A stretch of DNA of 64,000 bases, from the NCBI RefSeq assembly GCF_040120695.1, contig NZ_JBEEAC010000003.1, forward strand, positions 186,001 to 250,000, read 5' to 3'. Shown one piece after another: positions 1-7,900 of this stretch (its first letter is position 1; every line of letters starts with the position of its first letter). This DNA is from Plantactinospora sp040120695 (GTDB taxonomy: Bacteria > Actinomycetota > Actinomycetes > Mycobacteriales > Micromonosporaceae). The position numbers and the translations under genes are program-made. The notes below the pieces were generated by a model, which worked only from the letters and a program-made list of their open reading frames with translations, searched no databases and was not told the origin of the DNA.

Positions 1-2
1 CG

Positions 3-1540
3 GAGACCCAGTGCTTCCGGCAGGACCACCTGCGCCGGCTGACCGCAGCCTGGACGCCGGAGTCGGGCAACTGCGCCACGGCACCGTCGGCGGCCGGGCT
101 CGGTGGCCCGGCACCGTACTGGCACGCCTGGACCTTCGACAAGACCGGCAACCGGCTGTCGGAGACCCGGACCGAGAAGTCCGGTGCCACCACCAGCAGC
201 AGCTACGACTACCCGAGCACCGGACACTCCCAGCCGCACGCGGTGCGTGCGGTCTCCACGACGGGTCCGGACGGCACCACCCGGAGCGACACCTACGGGT
301 ACGACTCCACCGGCAACCTGACGACCCGGACCAGGGGCGGCGCCGGGCTCGACCTGGTCTGGGACGCCGAGGGCAACCTGGCCGGCACCACCGGCGCGGA
401 GACCACGAGCTACGTCTACGACGCCGACGGGAACCGGCTGATCCGGCGCGACAAGACCGGTACCACCCTCTACCTCGGCGGGACCGAGGTCCATCTGGGC
501 ACCGGCGGAGCGGTCACCGGTACCCGCTACTACGAGTTCGCCGGGCGGACCGTCGCGGTGCGCACCTCGGCCGACAACAAGCTGCACTGGTTGGCCCTGG
601 ACCACCACGGCACCCCGGAGATCGCCGTCGACGCGGCGACCCAGCAGGTGCACCGCCGCCGGCACACCCCGTACGGTGAGCTGCGCGGGGCGGCGCCGGA
701 CCACTGGCCGGGGCAGAAGTCCTTCGTCGGGGGGACCAGCGATCCGACCGGACTGGTCCACCTGGGTGCCCGCGAGTACGACCCGAGCCTGGGCCGGTTC
801 ATCTCGGTGGACCCGGTCATCGACTTCGGCGATCCACAGCAGACGAACGGGTACGCCTACGCGAACAACAGCCCGGTGACGCACGCCGATCCCGACGGCC
901 AGTTCGGCTTCATCACCCGCGTCATCAAGAAGACGGTGACCCGGACCGTGGTGCACAAGGTCGTCAAGCACGTGACCAACCTGGTTCGGGTGCCGGTGAC
1001 GATCGTCAAGAACCACGTCAAGAAACGCGTCACCCAGCTAAAGAGGATCCACAAAAGGATCGTCCGCAAGGTCAAGAAGATCCACAAGAAGATCGTCAAG
1101 ATCAAGAAAAAGATCAAGACCAAGGCCAAGCGGTACGCCGATCGAATCAAGAAAGAGGTCAGGAAAAAGATCAACCCGGCCATCGCGGCGGCCAAACGGA
1201 TCAAGAAGACCGTGGAGACAGGGGCTGCCGCGGCCTCCAGGATGGCGAGAAAGGCCCGACAGGACGCCACCCGGGCCTTGAAGGCGGTCGGTCGGGCAAC
1301 CGCCACGGCGGCCAGATGGACCTGGGAGAACTCAAAGCCCGGCGGTGCGATCTGGGACAGCGCCAAGATCGGTCTCAGCGTCGCCGCGCTCATGGGCTGT
1401 GTCGCGTGCGGTGGAGTCGCCGCCGGAATGGCCATGGTCGACGCCGGCAGGTATGGCAAGGACGGCGAATGGGGCAAGGCCGGGCTGGAACTGGCCACCG
1501 GGCTCAGCTTCGGAGCGGGCGGGGCGGCGAAGGTCGGTCT
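3..1540 (+). repeat. Inverted homology arm 1 (RHS core and C-terminus)
   Basis: This stretch is homologous at DNA and protein level to the complement of about 5150-6670. The two arms point towards each other about 3.6 kb apart. The limits are approximate and come from comparing translations and several DNA blocks by eye. Confidence 0.75.
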
Positions 1541-1727
1541 GGGAAGCGCCAAACAGTTGCAGGCAGCCGTGGTCAGGGTGCCGACCACCACCCGCGGCTC
1601 CGCCGTGCTCCGCCGGCACGCCGCCGACCAGGTCCGGGGCTACCAGCGGCTGTCGCGGACGTTCGACGTGGTCGACAGCGGTCTGATCGGCGCAAGCGTG
1701 GCCACCTACAGCCACTATCCGAAGTAA
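3..1727 (+). CDS. RHS repeat-associated core protein, 5' end outside window
   Basis: The frame is open from base 3, so the N-terminus lies upstream; about 574 residues are visible. It opens inside YD repeats (YGYDSTGNL, YVYDADGNRL), runs through an RHS core (RYYEFAGRTVAVRT, GRFISVDPVID) to the conserved DPDG near 890-897, and then changes character: a Lys/Arg-rich helical stretch at about 925-1215 (repeated KKIHKKI-type units) followed by a hydrophobic Gly/Ala segment at about 1365-1440 and a short tip. RHS proteins wrap a C-terminal effector in a YD-repeat shell; here the tip matches no toxin I recognise. The same core, Lys-rich region and hydrophobic segment occur in the RHS gene at 4955-11311 in the opposite orientation, so the two are paralogues. 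The role of the C-terminus is unknown. Confidence 0.9.
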   Translation, partial: ETQCFRQDHLRRLTAAWTPESGNCATAPSAAGLGGPAPYWHAWTFDKTGNRLSETRTEKSGATTSSSYDYPSTGHSQPHAVRAVSTTGPDGTTRSDTYGYDSTGNLTTRTRGGAGLDLVWDAEGNLAGTTGAETTSYVYDADGNRLIRRDKTGTTLYLGGTEVHLGTGGAVTGTRYYEFAGRTVAVRTSADNKLHWLALDHHGTPEIAVDAATQQVHRRRHTPYGELRGAAPDHWPGQKSFVGGTSDPTGLVHLGAREYDPSLGRFISVDPVIDFGDPQQTNGYAYANNSPVTHADPDGQFGFITRVIKKTVTRTVVHKVVKHVTNLVRVPVTIVKNHVKKRVTQLKRIHKRIVRKVKKIHKKIVKIKKKIKTKAKRYADRIKKEVRKKINPAIAAAKRIKKTVETGAAAASRMARKARQDATRALKAVGRATATAARWTWENSKPGGAIWDSAKIGLSVAALMGCVACGGVAAGMAMVDAGRYGKDGEWGKAGLELATGLSFGAGGAAKVGLGSAKQLQAAVVRVPTTTRGSAVLRRHAADQVRGYQRLSRTFDVVDSGLIGASVATYSHYPK

Positions 1728-1746
1728 CTCGCGGGTATGCCGGCAC

Positions 1747-1802
1747 GGGCCGGGGACCGACGAGGTTCCCGGCCCATGCCCGGCCGGGCCGAGCCGGCCG
1801 GG
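1747..1802 (+). terminator. Double hairpin after the RHS gene
   Basis: Arms 1747-1756 and 1766-1775 form a 10-bp GC-rich stem with one G-T pair. A second stem pairs 1779-1785 with 1796-1802. They lie 20-75 bp after the RHS stop. There is no T-tract, which is common for actinobacterial terminators. Confidence 0.5.
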
Positions 1803-1847
1803 CCCGCAAAGGGTGCCCGGTCCGCTCCCCGAGGTACCCCGGCGTCG

Positions 1848-1853
1848 TACGCT
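1848..1853 (+). promoter_or_regulatory. Putative -10 box for the PucR gene
   Basis: TACGCT lies 53 bp before the ATG at 1907, leaving a leader of about 45 nt that carries the ribosome binding site. No convincing -35 box is visible. Confidence 0.3.
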
Positions 1854-1906
1854 AGGCGGACCGGGTCGGCGGTCGGCGCAGACCCCCTGCCGGGGAGGTG
1901 TGCGCG

Positions 1907-3145
1907 ATGCCCGGCAGCGCCCGCCGGACCGGCCCGGCCGGAGTCCGCTCCGACGACGCCTGGCTGGCCGAGGTCGCCAGCGCGGCCAGCGCGGACGCCG
2001 GTGGGGTGCCGGTCGAACTGCTCGGCGACTACCTGCGGCTGCTGGCCGACGCGGCGGTGACCGGCCGGCGGCCACGCCGTGGTGAACTCGACGCGGTGGA
2101 GGTCCTCGGCCGGCGCGCGGCCGAGCAGGGCGTGTCCGCCGGACGGGCGGTCCGGCTCTACCTCTCCGCCGCCCGGCGGCTCTGGCAGCAACTGCCGCAC
2201 GTGGTGCGCTCCTCCGACAGCGAGACGGTACGCGCGGCGGCCGACGCCGTGCTGCACGTCGTCGACACGGCCGTGGCCACCCTCGCCGAGGGATATGCGG
2301 TGGCCCGCCGGGAATTGGTCCGCCGGGAGGAGGCGCTGCGCCGGGAACTCGTCGACGACCTGCTGCGCGGCGACTCCGACCTGGGCGGTCTGGTGGAACG
2401 GGCCGAGCCGTTCGGGCTGGACCTGGCCCGGGTGCACCAGGTGGCGCTCGCCTCGCCGGGCCGGCGACTGCCGGACACCGAGGCCGCGATAAGTGCCTTG
2501 GAGCGGGTCATCTTCGACCGGCTGGGCGACCGTGACGTGCTGGTCGCCACCAAGGAGGGGATGCTCGTCGTGATCGCCCCGGCGGACACCGTGACGCCCG
2601 AACGGGGCTCGGACGAGGGCGCCTCCGTGGGAGACCTGGGGCGGCTGATGCACGCCGAGTTGGACCGGCTGGCGCGGGGCCGGCCGTGGCAGGTGGCGGT
2701 TGGCCGCCCCCACCCCGGCCTGTACGGCATCGCCCGCTCCTACGAGGAAGCGCGGGAGGCGCTGACCATGGCGCGCCGGCTGCACGCCGAGGCCGCCGTC
2801 ATCGACGCCCACGACCTGATCATTTACCGGGTGCTGCTGCGGGACCAGCCGGCCATGGTGGATCTCGTGCGGGCGGTACTGGGCCCGCTGCAACGGGCCC
2901 GCGGTGGCGCCGAGCCGCTGCTGGACACCCTGGACGCGTACTTCGGATGTGGCGAGGTGGCGACCGAGGCGGCCCGCCGGGTGCACGTGTCGGTCCGCAC
3001 CGTCACCTACCGGCTGGCCCGGATCCGGACGCTGACCGGTTACGACCCCACCGACCCGCGCGACCGGTTCACCCTGCACACCGCCGTGCTCGGGGCGCGG
3101 GCGCTGGACTGGCCCCGCCAGCCACTGCCGGCGCCGCCGGGTTAG
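1907..3145 (+). CDS. PucR/CdaR-family helix-turn-helix regulator
   Basis: A 412-residue cytoplasmic DNA-binding protein. The C-terminus (about residues 340-400) holds the PucR-type HTH, with the block HVSVRTVTYRLARI followed by LTGYDPTDPRDRFTLHTAV. The middle part fits the GGDEF-like domain of CdaR-type regulators, and the N-terminus fits the helical RsbT co-antagonist-like domain of Streptomyces family members. I chose the ATG at 1907 because GGGGAGG at 1892-1898 sits 8 nt upstream; a GTG at 1898 in the same frame has no such site. The 3' end overlaps the convergent KhtT-like gene by about 77 bp. Such regulators often respond to nitrogen or secondary-metabolism signals, but the target here is unknown. 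Confidence 0.88.
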   Translation: MPGSARRTGPAGVRSDDAWLAEVASAASADAGGVPVELLGDYLRLLADAAVTGRRPRRGELDAVEVLGRRAAEQGVSAGRAVRLYLSAARRLWQQLPHVVRSSDSETVRAAADAVLHVVDTAVATLAEGYAVARRELVRREEALRRELVDDLLRGDSDLGGLVERAEPFGLDLARVHQVALASPGRRLPDTEAAISALERVIFDRLGDRDVLVATKEGMLVVIAPADTVTPERGSDEGASVGDLGRLMHAELDRLARGRPWQVAVGRPHPGLYGIARSYEEAREALTMARRLHAEAAVIDAHDLIIYRVLLRDQPAMVDLVRAVLGPLQRARGGAEPLLDTLDAYFGCGEVATEAARRVHVSVRTVTYRLARIRTLTGYDPTDPRDRFTLHTAVLGARALDWPRQPLPAPPG

Positions 3146-3380
3146 CGCTGCGGGTCGTCGCGGCGACCATTTCCGGGAAGCCGAGCAGGGTGGCCAGCGC
3201 GACCGCCTCGGCGCGGGTCAGGACCAGGCCGACCATCCGGTCGGGGTCGTCCGGGTCGTCATGGACGATGTCCCGGCGGTCGTCACCGTGGTATTCGACG
3301 ATGCCGATCCGGCGGCCCTGTGCCGTGGTGAAGGTGTGCTGTGTCCCGATGCCGGGCAGAGTCGTGCGTTCGATATCCAT
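3069..3380 (-). CDS. Truncated KhtT-like N-terminal domain protein
   Basis: 103 residues starting MDIERTTLPGIG, with GRRIGIVEYH and VLTRAEAVALATLLG. This is the pattern of the N-terminal domain of actinobacterial cation:proton antiporter regulatory subunits (KhtT type). Those proteins are usually about 160 aa, with a TrkA-C ligand-binding domain after it. Here the conserved part stops near residue 72 and a Pro/Ala-rich tail of about 30 residues leads to a stop inside the 3' end of the PucR gene. No antiporter partner follows. It is either a domain-only product or a remnant left by rearrangement. I chose the ATG at 3380 because GGAG sits 9 nt upstream. Confidence 0.6.
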   Translation of the reverse strand: MDIERTTLPGIGTQHTFTTAQGRRIGIVEYHGDDRRDIVHDDPDDPDRMVGLVLTRAEAVALATLLGFPEMVAATTRSANPAAPAVAGGASPAPAPRARRCAG

Positions 3381-3434
3381 TGGCGGGCGCTCCAAGCGGG
3401 ACGGCTGCCGGCGGCCGGCCGGAGCGGCTCGGCG

Positions 3435-3659
3435 TCAGCGCAGCGCGGTGGACGGTCGGGCGGGGGTCGGCACGCCCGGCGGCGCCCGGTCGGCCGACCA
3501 GGCGGGCACGCAGCCGGGAACGGCGCGGGCCAGCCGGACCACGATGCAGATGCCCAGCGCGCGACCGGCGCGTACCGCCGCGACGACCAGTGCCAGCACG
3601 ACCAGGACCGAGAGCGCCAACCGCCGTTGCCCGCCGGCCGGGTGCTGTCGGCTCCACAT
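3435..3659 (-). CDS. Small membrane protein, function unknown
   Basis: 74 residues with one clear hydrophobic span (LALSVLVVLALVVAAVRAG, about residues 14-32), then a second weaker one and a Pro-rich tail. I do not recognise the family. The start at 3659 is favoured because TATGGT at 3667-3672 on the minus strand precedes it by 7 nt, the spacing of a leaderless transcript. The KhtT-like fragment follows 54 bp downstream on the same strand, so the two could be co-transcribed. Confidence 0.4.
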   Translation of the reverse strand: MWSRQHPAGGQRRLALSVLVVLALVVAAVRAGRALGICIVVRLARAVPGCVPAWSADRAPPGVPTPARPSTALR

Positions 3660-3666
3660 CCCGCCG

Positions 3667-3672
3667 ACCATA
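3667..3672 (-). promoter_or_regulatory. Putative leaderless -10 box TATGGT
   Basis: TATGGT read on the minus strand, 7 nt before the ATG at 3659. This spacing would place transcription start at or next to the start codon. Confidence 0.35.
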
Positions 3673-4023
3673 GCCGCCCGGGGTGAATGCCGGCCGCCGG
3701 CCCGCGATTGGCGGCCGAGGGTCGCGGCCGCTATGGTGCGGAGCCGTCACCGTGATCCGCTGCGTCGACCGGTGCGCGGTCGGTGTTGCCGACCGCCGGC
3801 AGCCGGGCGCGCGATTGTTGGCCGGCGCCATCCAATGTCAGTGCTCTCGTTTCGGCGGACGCTGGAAGTCCGAGGCGTACCCAGCAGCGAGGAGGCGGTG
3901 ATGACGACCCGCGCGCCGGTGGCTCTGCCCGCCCCACCCGCCGGTTGTCCGCCGCTGCCCCGGCCGGCCTCGCCTCCTGGACGGGCCCGCCCGGGCGGCC
4001 GGGGAGGTAAGGAGCAACCGACG
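3673..4023. other. Intergenic region upstream of the DksA-like gene
   Basis: About 350 bp with no gene I can support. It carries the divergent promoter of the small membrane gene at its left edge. An in-frame ATG at 3901 with GAGGAGG before it could extend the DksA-like protein by 41 Pro/Arg-rich residues, but that extension matches nothing I know. Confidence 0.4.
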
Positions 4024-4338
4024 ATGACGCACAGCCTGGACGACCGTACCGAGACACTCCGCGACCAGCTGGAACGCCAGTTCCGGGAGCACACCGACCA
4101 GCTCACCGAGCTGACGGTGTACTCCCGGCAGCCTGACCGGGGTGGGCACGATCCGGACACCCTGCGCCGGCTGATCGAGGCTGCCCAGCAGGGCGTCGCC
4201 GACACCGCGCAGGCGCTGCGACGGATGTCCGAGGGCAGCTACGGTACCTGCGAGGGCTGCGGCGCCGAGATCCCGGTGGCCCGCCTGGAGATACTGCCCT
4301 GGGCCCGGTACTGCGTACCGTGCCAGCAACGCCGCTGA
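4024..4338 (+). CDS. DksA/TraR-family C4 zinc-finger protein
   Basis: 104 residues. A coiled-coil-like helical N-terminus (MTHSLDDRTETLRDQL onwards) is followed by a C4 zinc finger: CEGCGAEIPVARLEILPW and then CVPC. DksA/TraR proteins reach into the RNA polymerase secondary channel; small actinobacterial members are common but mostly uncharacterised. AAGGAG at 4009-4014 sits 9 nt before the ATG at 4024, which decides the start; an upstream in-frame ATG at 3901 also has a Shine-Dalgarno and cannot be fully excluded. The gene stands alone on the plus strand. Confidence 0.82.
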   Translation: MTHSLDDRTETLRDQLERQFREHTDQLTELTVYSRQPDRGGHDPDTLRRLIEAAQQGVADTAQALRRMSEGSYGTCEGCGAEIPVARLEILPWARYCVPCQQRR

Positions 4339-4471
4339 GCGTTGCCCCGGGGTGAGTCGTCACCCGCCCGACCGCACAGGATCCGCCCACGGGGCGCCCC
4401 GTGCGATGCCAGCCGTGGTACCGAATGCCGACGGCAGCAACGCATGAGGAAGCCACCCGAGAGGACGCCCT

Positions 4472-4885
4472 GTGCAATTCGAGACACGTCCGACCACCGC
4501 GGCCCAGCAGAAACGATCACCGGGACGGGGCGGGCAGCGCCAGCTCGCCGTTACCCTGGCGACGCTGGGTCTGGCCCTGCTCGGCCCGGTCGCCGCGCCG
4601 GTCCCGGCGCATGCCGGGCCCGGCCAGGTCGCCGAGCCCGGGATGGGAACGCTCCGGACCCTGGCGTACCCGGTCCCGGCCGGTGCGCTCTTCGTCTCCC
4701 CGACCGGCAGCGACGGTGCCCCGGGCACGGAGAGCGAACCGCGCGACCCGGACACCTGGTACCGGGTGACCCTGACCCACACCGTCACCACCGACGACAA
4801 CCTGCTGCCGCTCAGCGTCCTGTCGCACAACCTGACCCCGGGCGGCCCGACGCTGCTCGTCGACGACTGCACGCTGACCGGCTGA
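4472..4885 (+). CDS. Secreted protein with beta-helix-type N-terminus, probably truncated
   Basis: 137 residues from a GTG start with GAGAGGA about 6 nt upstream. Residues 1-48 form a signal peptide (twin-basic start, hydrophobic LAVTLATLGLALLGPVAAP, AHA cleavage site). The block FVSPTGSDGAPGTESEP resembles the start of right-handed parallel beta-helix (pectate-lyase-like) proteins, which normally run for several hundred residues. Here only about 60 residues follow before the stop, so it may be a deletion derivative with an unrelated C-terminus (DTWYRVTLTHTVTTDDN). Function unknown. A strong terminator follows. Confidence 0.5.
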   Translation: MQFETRPTTAAQQKRSPGRGGQRQLAVTLATLGLALLGPVAAPVPAHAGPGQVAEPGMGTLRTLAYPVPAGALFVSPTGSDGAPGTESEPRDPDTWYRVTLTHTVTTDDNLLPLSVLSHNLTPGGPTLLVDDCTLTG

Positions 4886-4897
4886 CCGGCTGACCGG

Positions 4898-4949
4898 AAA
4901 AAGGTGCTGGGCCGGGAGAATCTTCTCCCGGCCCAGCACCGTACCTTTT
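4898..4949. terminator. Bidirectional terminator, 18-bp perfect stem
   Basis: Arms 4903-4920 and 4923-4940 are perfectly complementary with a 2-nt gap, flanked by an A-run (4898-4902) on one side and a T-rich run (4944-4949) on the other. It serves the secreted gene ending at 4885 and the RHS gene ending at 4955, which converge here. Confidence 0.92.
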
Positions 4950-4954
4950 CTCGT

Positions 4955-7900
4955 TCAGCCCTTCTTATCCTCCCACCAGGGGAAGCCGGTGGCGGAGAAC
5001 ACGTCCTTGGCCAACAGGCCGCCATCGAAGCCGTCGATGCCCTCGGCCGCGTCGTCGGCGTGCTTCACCAACCTGTCCGTCTCGGCGATCCGGGCGGCCC
5101 GGTTCGGGGCGTTCTCCGCGAGTTCACCCGCGGCCTGCCGAGCGCCGTTCGCACTCCTCGCGCCGGCCGCGGCGGCCCGGCCGAGCCCGAATGTGACCAA
5201 GCCGAACGCCTCGAATGCCGCCTCGTGGCCATTGCCCGCGGCCAGGTGGCTCAGCATGTCGACCGCGGTCATCCCGGCCGCGATCCCGCCGCAGATGGCA
5301 CACCCCACCAGTGCGGCGGCGCTGAGCCCCATCTTGGCGGCCTTCCAGACGGGATTCTCGGTGATGTTCTTATTGACCCAGCGCCCGGTGGACATCGCGG
5401 CCTGGGCCAGGGCCTTGTTGGTCCGCTCGACCGCAGCCTGGACCGCTCTGGCCCCCCTGGCCACCGTGGCACCCACGTGTTTGGCCGCTCTTCTTACCCC
5501 ATCCAACCCCTTTCTTACTTTCTTGCCGACCGATCTGGCCACCTTCTTCGCCGCCGTCCTGATCCTCTTCTTGATCTTGACGACCTTCTTGTGGATCTTC
5601 TTGACCTTGCGGACGATCTTTTTGTGGATCTTCCTCAGCTGGGTGACGCGCCTCTTGACCTCGTTCTTGACGATCGTCACCGGAACCCGAACCAGGTTCG
5701 TGACGTGTCGTACGACCTTGTGCACCACCGCCCGGGTCACCGTCTTCTTGATCACGCGGGTGATGAAGCCCCACTTCCCGTCCGGGTCCGAGTAGGTGGT
5801 GGGGCTGTTGTTGGCGTACGCGTACCCGTTCATCTGTTGCGGATCGGTGTAGTCGATGACCGGGTCGATGGAGATGAACCGGCCCAGACTCGGGTCGTAC
5901 CCCCGTACCCCGAGTTGGACCAGGCCGGTGGCCTGATCCTTGACACCGCCGACGAAGGACTTCTGACCGGGCCAGTAGTCCGGGTTAATCCCGCGCACCT
6001 CCCCGAACGGGGTGTGCCGGCGCCGGTGCACCTGCTGGGTGGTCGCGTCGATAGCCACCTCGGGAGTGCCGTGGTGGTCCAGACCCAACCAGTGCAACTT
6101 GTTGTCCGCCGAGGTACGCACCGCGACGGTCCGCCCGGCGAACTCGTAGTAGCGGGTACCGGTGACCGCGCCGTTCGGGCTCAGGTGTAGCTCGGTCGTG
6201 CCCAGATAGAGCGTGGTACCGCTGGAGTCCCGCCGGATCAGCCGCTCACCGTCCACGTCGTAGACGTAGCCGGAGGTTTCCGCACCGGTGGTGCCGGCCA
6301 GGTGGCCCTCGGCGTCCCAGCTCAGGTTCAGCGTCTTGCCGTCCCTGGTCCGGGAGGTCGTGTTGCCGATGGCGTCGTACCCGTAGCTGTCGGTCCGGGT
6401 GCCGTTCGGGCCGGTCGTGGTGACGCTGCGCACCGTGTGCGGCTGGGCCTGCCCGGCCGCCGGATAGCTGTAGGTGCTCTTCGTCGTGCCGGCCTTGTCG
6501 GTCCGGCTCTCCGACAGCCGGTTGCCGGTCTTGTCGTACGTCCAGGCGTGCCAGTACGCCGCTGGCCCGCCGAGCCCGGCCGCCGACGGCGCCGTGGCAC
6601 AGTTCCCCGACTCCGGCGTCCAGGCCTCGGCCAGCCGCCGCAGGTAGTCGTGCCGGAAACACTGGGTCTCCGGCCCGCCACCGGTGTCCGGGTCGGCGGT
6701 GTCGACGAGCCTGGTGAGGTTGCCGGCGGCGTCGTGCGAGTAGGTCAGGTCGACCAATCGGCTCGGCCCGGTCTCCCGCTCGACGATCGCCCGGTTCAGC
6801 CGGTGGGTGCCGTACTCGTAGGAGTAGCTGGACCGCACCCACTTGCCGCCCGCCGACATCGTCACCTGGGCCAGCTCGCCGTACGGGGTGTAGCTGGCCC
6901 CGGTCACATAGCTGCTCTGCCCGCGCAGGCTACTGGGCAGGCCGTCCCGGTTGTAGCCGATGGTGACCTGCTCGGCGGGGAGGCCACCGGCGGCTGGCGA
7001 ACCCAGCGAGGCGATCTCACCGTCCGTGTGGTACGTGTTGGTGAACTGGTAGGTGCCGGCGAGCGCTCCCTCGCTGGCCGGGATCGTGTACTTCGTACCG
7101 GTCGGCCGCCCGGCGGCGTCGTACCCGGCGACCGCGGTGGTGTAGGCGTTGCCGTTCACGTACCGGGTCGTCGCGGTCTGCTCGCCCCGGGCCGGCGTAC
7201 CGTCCGGCAGCACGTCGAAGGTCCACGCCGCCCGCTTGGGGCCGCTGAGCGATCCCTCGTGCACGGCCGTCATCCGACCCAGCGCGTCGTAGGCGAACGC
7301 CAGGTTGACTCCCCGGGCATCCCGGGAGCCGATCTTCTCGCCCGCGTCGTTGTAGGTCAACTCCGTGACGCCACGGTCCGGGTCCTCCGACCGGATCATC
7401 CGGCCGCGCAGGTCGTAGCCGTAGCGCCAGACGTTGCCGGCCGGATCGGTGACCGAGGCGAGCTGGCCACGCTTGGTGTAGGTGTACCGGGTCGAGTCGT
7501 ACGCTCCGGTCGGCGAGTTGCCGTGGTACTGGCGCAACTCCAGCAGGTGACCGTCGACATCGGTGATCCGGGTGGTCGGGGTCTCCCCGTCCGGCGGGTC
7601 GATGTCGTGCCGGTTGTGCCCGTAGGTGTGCGTGGTGCGCCAGCGCTCCACGCCGCCCACCTTGAAAATCTCCGCCACCGGCCGGTCGGCGTGGTCGTAC
7701 ACCGTCTGGGTCTGCGCCGGCAGGAGCTGCTCGTCCACGATGAGCACGTCGGGCCCGGGTGGGGCGTCGTTGTAGTACGGACCGTTCTCCCGGACCTCCA
7801 GGCCACGCGAGTTGTGGACGGTGTCGGTGACGATCCGGCCGCCACCGGGTGCCGGCTCCTGGGTCTGCCGGGGCCGCATGAACCCGTCGTAGAGCTCGTA

